Below, in pieces: positions 1 to 7,257 of a DNA stretch of 30,901 bases (the first letter of the stretch is position 1; each line of letters starts with the position of its first letter). The position numbers were made by a program, and so were the translations under genes. Under the pieces are notes generated by a model. That model made no database searches and was not told where the DNA came from. It worked only from the letters and a program-made list of their open reading frames with translations. The DNA is taken from NCBI GenBank assembly GCA_035570275.1, contig DATMNI010000160.1, forward strand, positions 1 through 30,901, given 5' to 3'. Origin of the DNA: DATMNI01 sp035570275. GTDB taxonomy: Bacteria > Acidobacteriota > Terriglobia > Bryobacterales > Bryobacteraceae.

Positions 1-2491
1 CGGGCTGTACACAGCGGCGGCTTCCGTCGCCGGCCAGCAAACGGTCACCATATCCGCCGCTTCGGTAGCCGACACAACCAAGACCGGCTCGGCAACGGTG
101 ACGCTGGTGTCCAATGTGGCGGTAACGGTAGTTCCCGGGAGTGCTTCTCTCGGCCAGTCGGGCACCTTTCAGTTCACGGCTCAAGTCTCGAACACCGCCA
201 ATACGGGTGTCACGTGGACGCTCAATCCGAATGTAGGGACGATGAGTGGTACGGGGCTGTACACAGCGCCTGCTTCCGTGACTGCGACACAGGCCGTGGT
301 GGTGACTGCCACCAGTGCCTCAGACCCAAGCAAAGCGGGCACGGCTGCCATCACCCTTGTGCCACCGCCCGCCCTGAGCATTAGCCAGACTCACAGCGGC
401 GCCTTCACGCAGGGGCAGGCCGGTTCCACTTATAACGTAACGGTGAGCAATGGGGCGGGGGCGGGGCCAAGCAACGGCACTGTAACGTTGGCCGAAACTC
501 TACCCACCGGCCTGACACTGGTGTCGATGGCCGGAACCGGATGGTCCTGCACCGGCGCCACCTGCACGCGCGGCGATGCGTTGAGCGCGGGCGCCAGCTA
601 TCCGGCTGTGACGGTGACGGTGAATGTCGCCGCCAACGCGGGCACACCGCTCGCGGCCCAGGTCAGCATGTCCGGCGGCGGGTCGCCTGCCGCCACGGCC
701 ACGGACAACACCGTGATTACGCCAACGTCGGTCCTGGGCGTTTCCGAAAGCCACCCAGGCAGCTTCACGCAGGGGCAGGCTGGGGCAACCTACACCGTAA
801 CCGTCAGTAACGGCGTCACGGCCGGTCCCACAGCGGGCACGGTAACCTTGACCGAAACTCTGCCTGTCGGCCTGACACTGGTGTCGATGGCCGGAACCGG
901 ATGGTCCTGCACCGGCGCCACCTGCACGCGGGGCGATGCGTTGGGCGCGGGCGCCAGCTATCCGGCTGTGACGGTGACGGTGAATGTCGCCGCCAACGCT
1001 GGGACACCGCTCGCGGCCCAGGTCAGCATGTCCGGCGGCGGGTCGCCTGCAGCCACGGCGACAGACAACACCGTGATTACGCCAACGGCGGTCCTGAGCG
1101 TTTCCGAGAGCCACATAGGCGGCTTCACGCAGGGGCAGGCGGGGGCAACCTACACCATAGCCATTAGTAACGGCGCCACGGCCGGTCCGACAGCGGGCAC
1201 GGTCACCTTGAATCAGAATTTGCCTGTGGGCCTGACGCTGGTGTCGATGGCCGGGACCGGCTGGTCCTGTACCGGCGCCACCTGCACGCGCGGCGATGCG
1301 TTGGGCGCGGGCGCCAGCTATCCGGCTGTGACGGTGACGGTGAATGTCGCCGCCAACGCCGGGACACCGCTGGCGGCCCAGGTCAGCATGTCCGGCGGCG
1401 GGTCGCCTGCAGCCACGGCCACGAACAATACCGTGATTACGCCAACGGCGGTCCTGAGCGTTTCCGAAAGCCACACAGGCAACTTCGCGCCGGGGCAGGT
1501 GGGGGCAACCAACACCGTAACCATCAGTAACGGCGCCACGGCCGGTCCGACAGCGGGCACGGTAACCTTGACCGAAACTCTGCCTGCCGGCCTGACACTG
1601 GTGTCGATGGCCGGAACCGGATGGTCCTGCACCGGCGCCACCTGCACGCGCGGCGATGCGTTGGGCGCGGGCGCCAGCTATCCGGCTGTGACGGTGACGG
1701 TGAATGTCGCCGCCAATGCCCCCACGCCGCTGATCTGCCAGGTCAGCGTGTCCGGCGGCGGATCGCCGGTAGCCACGGCGTCCGATACCGTCGTGCTGAT
1801 CGCCGCATCGGGCTTGAGCATCGCCGAAACCCATACAGGCAATTTCAGCCAGGGGCAGGCGAAGGCCGTCTACACGATTGTCGTTTCCAACCAGACGGCT
1901 GCCGGTCCAACCACCGGCCTGGTTTCGGTAACGGAAGCGGCGCCAGCCGGTATTACGCTGGTTTCGATGTCCGGCACCGGCTGGGCTTGCGGGGGCATTG
2001 CCTGCACACGCAGCGACGCGCTGAACCCGGGAGGCAGCTACCCGCCGATTACGGTGACGGTCAACGTCGATCCGGCCGCGCCTGCACAAGTGACTAACAC
2101 CACGACGGTCTCAGGCGGCGGCAGCCTTACACCCAGCCTCTCGGCGTCCGATGTGACTGGCATCAACCCAATCACCGACGTCTCGGGCCTGGTCCAGGTG
2201 ACGGAGACCGGCTTCGGAGTGAATCGCACCACCAAACTTTGGAATGCCACCATGACGATCGCGAACACCAGCGGAACCGCAATCAAAGGGCCGATTGAGG
2301 TGGTCTTTACCAACCTGTCTCCCAACGCCATCATGGTGAACAACAACGGAGCCCGCAACGGAGGCCCCTATATCACTGTTTCAGTTGGGGGGCTGGCCGC
2401 AGGCGCTTCCGTCACTGCCCTGATCCAGTTCACGAACTCCACCTCCGGCTTTATCAATTTCACACCGCAAACGGTTTCGGGAATATTCTAA
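1..2491 (+). CDS. Secreted DUF11-repeat protein, 5' end outside window
   Basis: The frame is already open at base 2 and reads through the GTG at 98, so the gene starts upstream; at least 829 codons are present. The N-terminal visible part holds two Ig-like segments, each with a GLYTA motif (near bases 2 and 256). Five DUF11-type repeats of exactly 120 residues follow (bases 371-2170), each with a conserved Cys pair in GWSCTGATCTRGDAL (C-x4-C), probably a disulfide in an exported protein. The last about 107 residues form a different beta-rich domain ending FTPQTVSGIF; no PEP-CTERM, sortase or barrel signature follows. Function is unknown. Such proteins are usually surface or secreted adhesin-like molecules, but that is inference. 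The stop is TAA at 2489, followed by an inverted repeat. Confidence 0.85.
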   Translation, partial: GLYTAAASVAGQQTVTISAASVADTTKTGSATVTLVSNVAVTVVPGSASLGQSGTFQFTAQVSNTANTGVTWTLNPNVGTMSGTGLYTAPASVTATQAVVVTATSASDPSKAGTAAITLVPPPALSISQTHSGAFTQGQAGSTYNVTVSNGAGAGPSNGTVTLAETLPTGLTLVSMAGTGWSCTGATCTRGDALSAGASYPAVTVTVNVAANAGTPLAAQVSMSGGGSPAATATDNTVITPTSVLGVSESHPGSFTQGQAGATYTVTVSNGVTAGPTAGTVTLTETLPVGLTLVSMAGTGWSCTGATCTRGDALGAGASYPAVTVTVNVAANAGTPLAAQVSMSGGGSPAATATDNTVITPTAVLSVSESHIGGFTQGQAGATYTIAISNGATAGPTAGTVTLNQNLPVGLTLVSMAGTGWSCTGATCTRGDALGAGASYPAVTVTVNVAANAGTPLAAQVSMSGGGSPAATATNNTVITPTAVLSVSESHTGNFAPGQVGATNTVTISNGATAGPTAGTVTLTETLPAGLTLVSMAGTGWSCTGATCTRGDALGAGASYPAVTVTVNVAANAPTPLICQVSVSGGGSPVATASDTVVLIAASGLSIAETHTGNFSQGQAKAVYTIVVSNQTAAGPTTGLVSVTEAAPAGITLVSMSGTGWACGGIACTRSDALNPGGSYPPITVTVNVDPAAPAQVTNTTTVSGGGSLTPSLSASDVTGINPITDVSGLVQVTETGFGVNRTTKLWNATMTIANTSGTAIKGPIEVVFTNLSPNAIMVNNNGARNGGPYITVSVGGLAAGASVTALIQFTNSTSGFINFTPQTVSGIF
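371..2170 (+). repeat. Five tandem 360-bp DUF11-coding repeats
   Basis: Units begin at 371, 731, 1091, 1451 and 1811, each exactly 360 bp. Units 1-4 are almost identical over their central and 3' parts, for example the stretch coding LVSMAGTGWSCTGATCTRGD. Unit 5 keeps the domain but has diverged widely in sequence. The first about 100 bp of each unit varies more than the rest. Confidence 0.95.
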
Positions 2492-2508
2492 CCCGCGGCT
2501 GCCAGAAA

Positions 2509-2546
2509 GGGCTGACGGACAGGATCTCACTCCCGCCCGTCAGCCC
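2509..2546 (+). terminator. Inverted repeat after the DUF11 gene
   Basis: GGGCTGACGG (2509-2518) pairs perfectly with CCGTCAGCCC (2537-2546) across an 18-base loop, starting 17 bp after the stop codon. It is placed like a terminator, but no T-run follows and the loop is long, so rho-independent function is uncertain. Confidence 0.4.
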
Positions 2547-2664
2547 CGCAGAATGAATAAGCTACGGCACCGCAAGGAAACCGTACGTTATGTATCAAAG
2601 CCCCTCATTTTCCTTTTTGGTTTCCGCAAACAACCTGTTAGACTGATTTCGAGAGTCTACAGCC

Positions 2665-3321
2665 ATGTTGATACCTGCGCTGCGGTCGAGGTTGAAGTTT
2701 GGGAGCTTTGCCGTCTTAGTCGTGGTTCTTTCGGCCGGTTCGGCAACCGCGGACACCTTCCTGGTTACGGTGGACACCAGTTCGGTAAACGGAACACCAG
2801 GGTTCCTGGACTTCCAGTTCAACCCTGGCGCCAACTCCAGCCAGCTTGCCACGGCGCAGATCACGAACTTCAATGCGGGCGGCGGCATACTGGCACTCAA
2901 TCCCAACAACTCAACAACTGGCGATGTGACGGGCACGCTGCCGGCCCCCTTGACCTTTGTCAACGACTTGGCGACAAACGACTATTTCCAGGCGTTCACG
3001 TACGGCCCCTTTTTCTCGTTTGTGTTGTCGCTGACCGGACCAGCCCTGGATGGTCCCAACGGCACGAGTACCTCTGGCAGCTTATTCGGTGTCGGGCTCT
3101 CGGACCAACTCCTGAATTCTATCTTGACCATCGATACGACCAACGGATTTGCGGGCCAAGTATTGGTGAACCTGAACGGCACCACCACGCCGCAACCGAT
3201 CCCGGCGTTCCTTGGTGGCCCCTCGGTAGTCGGCTTCGAGGTGGTACCGGAGCCGGGGACGATGTTCCTGCTGGGGCTCGGTTCGCTGGGCTTGATGGTG
3301 CTGCGAAGAAGCCGGGCCTGA
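2665..3321 (+). CDS. PEP-CTERM sorting-domain protein
   Basis: A 218-residue exported protein. Residues 1-29 form a signal peptide (basic start, hydrophobic FAVLVVVLSAG, cleavage near ATAD). The C-terminus is a canonical PEP-CTERM signal: VPEP at about 194, a hydrophobic helix (MFLLGLGSLGLMVL), then RRSRA. This tail is known to be processed by an exosortase/archaeosortase-type enzyme during export. The middle, with FLDFQFNPG, GDVTGTLP and NDYFQAFTYGPFFSF, resembles a small family of PEP-CTERM proteins of unknown role (NF038129-like, from memory). ATG 2665 is chosen because the signal peptide starts there; a weak GAGAG lies about 10 bp upstream. The gene stands alone, with no exosortase gene in the window. 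Confidence 0.85.
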   Translation: MLIPALRSRLKFGSFAVLVVVLSAGSATADTFLVTVDTSSVNGTPGFLDFQFNPGANSSQLATAQITNFNAGGGILALNPNNSTTGDVTGTLPAPLTFVNDLATNDYFQAFTYGPFFSFVLSLTGPALDGPNGTSTSGSLFGVGLSDQLLNSILTIDTTNGFAGQVLVNLNGTTTPQPIPAFLGGPSVVGFEVVPEPGTMFLLGLGSLGLMVLRRSRA

Positions 3322-3746
3322 TAGTCCGCCCCGGCACCCTGCCTTTAGCCACCTTGTATTCCGGGGTGTGTTTCGTAGCACAAGTATGGTCATAGTCCGA
3401 CTTCTTCGGGTCCCTCCCCCCTGCCAAGCTTAGCGCCGCCGCCAATCGATTCCGCCGTCTCCGCCGTATCCCTTAGCCCTGTCGTATTGGTTGGACGTGT
3501 GCCTCTGGCTCCACGCAGCCGCTGCGGCAAAGCTTGCGCTGTAAGGCGCCAGATCGGAGCAGGACATTTGGCGGCTTGTGGAAGTTCGGCTGCGCGCCAG
3601 CTCCCGGCGGGCGGATTGCCAATCCGCCGCAGCTTGCCAAGCTGCCCCACATAGCGGCACGGGCGACTCAGACTGGGTGACGTGCGGGAAGCGGGCGGTC
3701 GAAGCCGTGGTGCGGGAAGGTCGTAGCTGCCGCAGCGCATCGAAAC
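3322..3746. other. Intergenic region without a supported gene
   Basis: This 425-bp gap holds the palindromic module at 3610-3650. Open frames on both strands have low-complexity, Arg/Ala-rich translations and no recognisable domain, and the minus frame (3430-3813) runs into the DUF58 gene in another frame. No promoter or terminator stood out. Confidence 0.6.
3610..3650 (+). repeat. Two-hairpin palindromic intergenic module, copy 1
   Basis: GGCGGATT-gcc-AATCCGCC (3610-3628) is followed by GC, then AGCTT-gcc-AAGCT (3631-3643), then GCCCCAC (3644-3650). The same order of large stem, small stem and GCCCCAC returns near 28.7-28.9 kb, so this is a dispersed REP-like element rather than a local terminator. 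Confidence 0.75.
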
Positions 3747-4844
3747 TCAAGCGGACGCACGCCCGCCGCCAAGCGGCAGCGAATCCGGCCCCAACACCCT
3801 TGCCCCCGCCCACCCGGCATCCTGGAAACTCCGCGCCGAGGGTGAAAACACGATCTTGAAACTGGTCTCATCCAGCGGCCCTTCCGGCGCCTCCGAACGC
3901 TGCGGGTACACCAGCGCCAGGTACTTCAGAATGGTATAGATATCCCCATCCTCCGGCTGCCGGAACTGGTATCCGTTGGACCGGAAGTGGATCGCCGCAC
4001 CCTGATTGGAAAGGCGCCACACCAGGAACGCGCAGCAGTCGATGGCGTGCTCGAACCAGGCATCCAGTTCGTGTGGGATATCGCGGTCCAGGAAGACCTC
4101 CACCGTCTGTTCCTGTTCCCGCGCGAATTCGCGGATCTGCAAGGCCCCCACGTGCGCCGAGGCCTTCCAATCCACGTGCCGCGAGCTTTCGAAGGCCTCG
4201 TACGGACGGATGCGGTAGAAATCCTTGCCGAGCCCTCGATAGTGGGTTTCAATCTCGCCCGCTATGCCCGCCAGCAGGTCGTCAAACCCCGGCTGCGGGT
4301 CGATCGAAGGGTACACCGTCATCTCGCGCCGCAGCGTCACCCGCGCTGTTTTCTCCAAAAAGCCGAACGGGAACGACGTGGAAAACGCGAAGCTGTTCTG
4401 CCGGTAGGCCCCGCGCGCCGGAAACCGCACCTCCACGGTTTCCTCCAGCGTGGTGCGCGCCGCAATCAGCGGAAAATAGACGCCCGATTTCAGCGTGGGG
4501 CTGGCCGGGTCGCGAACCCCTTCCACGCGGATGGAAAACGACGGCATGGGCCACTTGGTGTTTCGGACCAGCAGCTTTCCCGGCACATTGCGCCGCGCCG
4601 GCACGTGCTCCGGCACCAGAAAATCCAGTTCCAGCCCGGCCAGGCAGAGTCGGCTCACCAGGCCCGAAACCAGCAGCGTCGCCATCATGGCAGCCAGGAT
4701 CAGGAAGAGCAGGTTATTCCCGGAGACGACGGCACCGAACCCCACCACGAGGATGGCGAAGGTGAACAGCACGCCGCCGCGGGTGATGCGGTATCGGATC
4801 CGCCGCGCCAGAAACCCGCGAACCTGTCGCCACCGTCTGCGCAC
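3747..4844 (-). CDS. DUF58 domain membrane protein
   Basis: A 365-residue protein with two hydrophobic segments (about residues 24-60), an immunoglobulin-like middle, and a C-terminal DUF58 region. The DUF58 hallmark is visible as RIRPYEAFESSRHVDWKASA followed by REFAREQEQTVEVFLDRD, the start of a vWA-like fold. DUF58 proteins are usually encoded next to a MoxR AAA+ ATPase and further vWA/transglutaminase genes, where they are thought to help in metal-dependent assembly or envelope processes. None of these partners is adjacent here, so the gene looks orphaned. The start is GTG at 4844: an in-frame stop lies four codons upstream and no ATG precedes the membrane helix. It is divergent from the next gene. 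Confidence 0.85.
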   Translation of the reverse strand: MRRRWRQVRGFLARRIRYRITRGGVLFTFAILVVGFGAVVSGNNLLFLILAAMMATLLVSGLVSRLCLAGLELDFLVPEHVPARRNVPGKLLVRNTKWPMPSFSIRVEGVRDPASPTLKSGVYFPLIAARTTLEETVEVRFPARGAYRQNSFAFSTSFPFGFLEKTARVTLRREMTVYPSIDPQPGFDDLLAGIAGEIETHYRGLGKDFYRIRPYEAFESSRHVDWKASAHVGALQIREFAREQEQTVEVFLDRDIPHELDAWFEHAIDCCAFLVWRLSNQGAAIHFRSNGYQFRQPEDGDIYTILKYLALVYPQRSEAPEGPLDETSFKIVFSPSARSFQDAGWAGARVLGPDSLPLGGGRASA

Positions 4845-4920
4845 AGACCGATTCTACCGTGTCATCGCCAGCCTCGTTTTGTTCTTCGCCGTGGTAATAA
4901 TGGATGTAACCGGTGGAAGT

Positions 4921-4934
4921 GTAGAGCAGTCTAC
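4921..4934. promoter_or_regulatory. Small palindrome in a divergent promoter region
   Basis: GTAGA-gcag-TCTAC lies in the 98-bp gap between the divergent DUF58 and secreted hypothetical genes, 8 bp before the ATG of the latter. It could be an operator or mRNA hairpin; there is no further support. Confidence 0.25.
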
Positions 4935-4942
4935 CAATAACC

Positions 4943-5482
4943 ATGTTGCTTCGGAGGCTGGCAAAAGGTCTGTTTTGGCGCGTGGCATCGCTTGCCGGAT
5001 GCCTGGCGTTGGTGTCGGTGATGCTCTTCGGGTTGTTGTGTGCCTTTGCCCCTGCCGCCGAACCGCCGCTGGTGCCGCTCACGGTCTGCGAGGTTCTCCA
5101 CGACCTGCCGGCCCTGGATGGCAAGACCATAGTGGTGGTGGGCCGCTACTCCTTTCGCCAGAACGGCCGCTGGATGGGCGAGCAGTCCTGCCAGGCAGCG
5201 CCCTCCGCGCCCCCGTTGCTCTGGTTGACCGAAGACGCCAAGGGGGCTCCGAAGCCACCCGGCGATTTCGAGTTGGACGCCGCCGCGCTGCACCGCAAGT
5301 TCGCCGCCATCCAGAGCCACACCTCGCTCGCCAAACTTAAATTCGGCAACCCCGAGTACGACCGCTGGGCCATGGTCTACGGCCGCATCGAAACGCGCAA
5401 AGGCGAGGCCCTGAAACAGGCCGCCGCCAGCCTCATCTTCCGCGGCAGCGGAGTGCTGGTGTTTCTGTCGCCGGACGAGTAG
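4943..5482 (+). CDS. Secreted hypothetical protein
   Basis: A 179-residue protein with a basic N-terminus (LLRRLAKGLFWR) and one hydrophobic stretch (about 16-40) ending near APAAEPP, a signal peptide or anchor. The mature part begins LTVCEVLHDLPALDGKTIVV, a pattern I associate with small exported Acidobacteria proteins of OB-fold-like predicted structure. That link is from memory, and no catalytic motif is visible. Two cysteines (VCEVL, GEQSCQ) could form a disulfide after export. Start ATG 4943 is the first in frame and precedes the signal sequence, though no strong ribosome-binding site is close. The VOC gene follows after 34 bp on the same strand. Confidence 0.65.
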   Translation: MLLRRLAKGLFWRVASLAGCLALVSVMLFGLLCAFAPAAEPPLVPLTVCEVLHDLPALDGKTIVVVGRYSFRQNGRWMGEQSCQAAPSAPPLLWLTEDAKGAPKPPGDFELDAAALHRKFAAIQSHTSLAKLKFGNPEYDRWAMVYGRIETRKGEALKQAAASLIFRGSGVLVFLSPDE

Positions 5483-5503
5483 AACCCTCCCCCGTATACC
5501 CGC

Positions 5504-5509
5504 TACAAT
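5504..5509 (+). promoter_or_regulatory. TACAAT -10-like box just before the VOC gene
   Basis: TACAAT ends 7 bases before the ATG at 5517. A start site at the usual distance would fall on or next to the start codon, giving a nearly leaderless mRNA. No clear -35 was found. Confidence 0.35.
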
Positions 5510-5514
5510 CCGAA

Positions 5515-5550
5515 TTATGGTAACAGGCATCGTTATGGTAACAGGCATCG
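5515..5550 (+). repeat. Perfect 18-bp tandem duplication carrying a start codon
   Basis: TTATGGTAACAGGCATCG occurs at 5515-5532 and again at 5533-5550 with no mismatch. Each copy contains an ATG in the same frame, so the VOC gene has two equivalent start codons and may carry a duplicated MVTGI N-terminus. Confidence 0.95.
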
Positions 5551-5918
5551 AACACACGGCGATCGCGTCGCCCGACCCGCATCGTTTAGCCGGCTGGTAC
5601 GTGGAACACCTGGATTTCGCAATCAACTACCGGTCGCCCAACAGCCAGACCGTCTTCGTGAAGGCCGCCGACGGATCCATGCTGGAGATCATCGAATCCA
5701 ACACGGCGGATCGCCCGGCGCCGGACATGAAGGCTCCCGGATTGCGGCACCTGGCGATTGCGGTGTCGGATTTTGACGCGGTGTACCAGCGGCTGAAGAG
5801 CCAGTCGGTTTCGTTTCTCGGGGAGCCCGAGAAGAAGGGTGGCAACTCGCTGGTCTTCTTTACCGACCTGGACGGCAACATTCTGCACTTGCTGCAACGC
5901 GAGAAGCCGCTGCCGTAG
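5517..5918 (+). CDS. VOC (glyoxalase/bleomycin-resistance fold) protein
   Basis: A 133-residue single-unit VOC protein, the size of one glyoxalase I-like chain with two beta-alpha-beta-beta-beta modules. Residue order matches metal-dependent members: His13 in IEHTAIAS, Glu in MLEIIE, and His in LRHLAIAV. In the fourth position, where DGN-xxEL normally supplies Glu, the sequence is DGNILHLLQ, so His replaces Glu. This could still bind metal or could mark a changed reaction. The substrate cannot be told. The first 6 residues come from the 18-bp duplication; translation could start at 5517 or 5535. It ends 18 bp before the stop of the convergent Tat-exported gene. Confidence 0.85.
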   Translation: MVTGIVMVTGIEHTAIASPDPHRLAGWYVEHLDFAINYRSPNSQTVFVKAADGSMLEIIESNTADRPAPDMKAPGLRHLAIAVSDFDAVYQRLKSQSVSFLGEPEKKGGNSLVFFTDLDGNILHLLQREKPLP

Positions 5919-5936
5919 GTGGCGTCGGCCTGCACG

Positions 5937-6560
5937 CTAGGGCGTTGGCGCAGCCGCGGCCGATCGCAAGCGGGCGAGATATGCCTGAGACGATTCCCGA
6001 ATAGCGGCGCCATCGTGGAACAGCCAGAGCCCGGTGGCGTACCAGTCGATTCGGAATTCGCGTCCGCCGGTCTGATACCACCTCGGGCGGGTTACGAAGA
6101 CGTCCTGAAGCAGCGCGTGCAAGAGCTCATGCACACAGGTGTTGACCGATAGGAATGGCACTTGATTGCCGTGGGCATACCGCAGCGCGACCATGCATAC
6201 GTGATAACCGTCATAAATGGTGGTCACGCCCGCCAACGCCCGGCCTCTGTCCCAGTGCATGGGAATGTGGTCGGTCAGGACGAGGTTGATGACGCCGCGC
6301 CGAAGCCCGATGAAGATCGGCTTATCGCCGGGGGAGCGCCGGACTTCGCCTGGTCCGTCGCTGGTTTGGAGTCCGATGCCCCCTCGGCTGAAGTTCCAGA
6401 CGGCTTCGGGCCAAATGCCCGACCAGAAATGGCGAAGCTGCTCCGGCGGGCACTGCGCCCGGGCATCCATGACTCGATGAACGGGAACCGGCAGCCGCGC
6501 TGGTGCGCTGGAGTGGATGGCCGCGGCCGCTGTTGTCCGGACGAAATCCCGCCGCGTCAC
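5937..6560 (-). CDS. Tat-exported HELLH-motif protein (putative zincin)
   Basis: A 207-residue protein starting VTRRDFVRTTAAAAIH, a twin-arginine signal (T-R-R-D-F) with a short Ala-rich hydrophobic region, so export in folded form is likely. CVHELLHALLQD (HELLH at about 144-148) fits the HExxH zinc-binding helix of metallopeptidases. A third ligand cannot be assigned with confidence, so peptidase activity is unproven; the family is otherwise unknown to me. GTG 6560 is preferred to the TTG at 6572 because GGGAGGGGGA lies just before it, as a Shine-Dalgarno sequence would. It is divergent from the ECF sigma gene, and the 17-bp repeat cluster lies between them. Confidence 0.65.
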   Translation of the reverse strand: MTRRDFVRTTAAAAIHSSAPARLPVPVHRVMDARAQCPPEQLRHFWSGIWPEAVWNFSRGGIGLQTSDGPGEVRRSPGDKPIFIGLRRGVINLVLTDHIPMHWDRGRALAGVTTIYDGYHVCMVALRYAHGNQVPFLSVNTCVHELLHALLQDVFVTRPRWYQTGGREFRIDWYATGLWLFHDGAAIRESSQAYLARLRSAAAAPTP

Positions 6561-6640
6561 TCCCCCTCCCAAAGCACTCCCCAGTGTAACAGTGGCACAG
6601 GCCCGTGTTACTTGCGCGACGGTGATATATATAGTTGCCG

Positions 6641-6691
6641 CTGTTATAAAATCACCGCTGTTATAAAATCGCTTCTGTTATAAAATCACCG
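6641..6691 (+). repeat. Three tandem 17-bp repeats upstream of the ECF sigma gene
   Basis: Copies start at 6641, 6658 and 6675: CTGTTATAAAATCACCG, then CTGTTATAAAATCGCTT, then CTGTTATAAAATCACCG. Each contains TTATAAAAT, close to a -10 box. They lie 21 bp before the GTG of the sigma gene and 80 bp from the divergent exported-protein gene. Confidence 0.95.
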
Positions 6692-6711
6692 GTGCATCGA
6701 CTATTGATATT

Positions 6712-7257
6712 GTGAGCCGCACTGAGAGCAGCGGGGCGCCACCGCCGAAGCGGGACGAATTGTACGAGACCGCCACGCGCCAGTTTGGCCGCGCGCTCGA
6801 CCGACTGGCCGCCGGATACGAAGCCGACCCGGAAAAGCGTCACGATCTGCGGCAGGATATCCACTTTCAGCTCTTGAGAAGCTTCGAAGTTTTCGACGGA
6901 CGGTGCTCTCTGAAGACGTGGACCTTTCGGGTCGCCCACAACACCGCTGTTTCGTACGTGAACCGGGAGCGCCGGAAAAACGCGGGCTTCGTGAGTCTGG
7001 AAGAGATCGAGCGGACCGCGCCCAGCGAGAATCGCGAACCGGACATCGACCGGCAGCGGGCGCTGCAGCAACTCTCGGAGTTCATCCGGCAGCTCAAACC
7101 GTTGGACCGGCAGATCATGATTTCTCATCTGGAGGACATGGACGCGGCCACCATCGCGGAGATTACGGGGCTTTCGCCCGCCAATGTCGGAATGAAGATT
7201 CACCGCATCAAGAACATTCTATCCAGCCGCTTTCTTGAGGAGAAACGCTATGTCTGA
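6712..7257 (+). CDS. ECF-family RNA polymerase sigma factor
   Basis: A 181-residue sigma-70-type protein holding only regions 2 and 4, as in ECF sigma factors. Region 2 covers about residues 20-95, with SLKTWTFRVAHNTAVSYVNRE as the conserved 2.3/2.4 helix. Region 4 covers about 120-175, with LKPLDRQIMISHLEDM and the helix-turn-helix AATIAEITGLSPANVGMKIH. The start is GTG at 6712. Its stop overlaps the start of the next gene by 8 bp, indicating translational coupling. Membrane proteins encoded directly after ECF genes often act as anti-sigma partners. The 17-bp AT-rich repeats upstream are a possible autoregulatory site. No C-terminal SnoaL-like extension is present. Confidence 0.9.
   Translation: MSRTESSGAPPPKRDELYETATRQFGRALDRLAAGYEADPEKRHDLRQDIHFQLLRSFEVFDGRCSLKTWTFRVAHNTAVSYVNRERRKNAGFVSLEEIERTAPSENREPDIDRQRALQQLSEFIRQLKPLDRQIMISHLEDMDAATIAEITGLSPANVGMKIHRIKNILSSRFLEEKRYV

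Noticed and set aside
500..2089. 529-codon open frame on the minus strand across the DUF11 repeats
   Set aside because: It is antisense to a well-supported repeat protein; the repeat period of exactly 120 codons keeps a shadow frame open, and its translation is Arg/Gly/His-rich without a domain.
3430..3813. 127-codon minus-strand frame next to the DUF58 gene
   Set aside because: It overlaps the DUF58 gene end and the palindromic module, has no ribosome-binding site and reads as low-complexity Ser/Arg/Ala.
6641..6691. Possible CRISPR-like array
   Set aside because: The 17-bp units are directly adjacent with no spacers, too short and too few; a simple tandem repeat.
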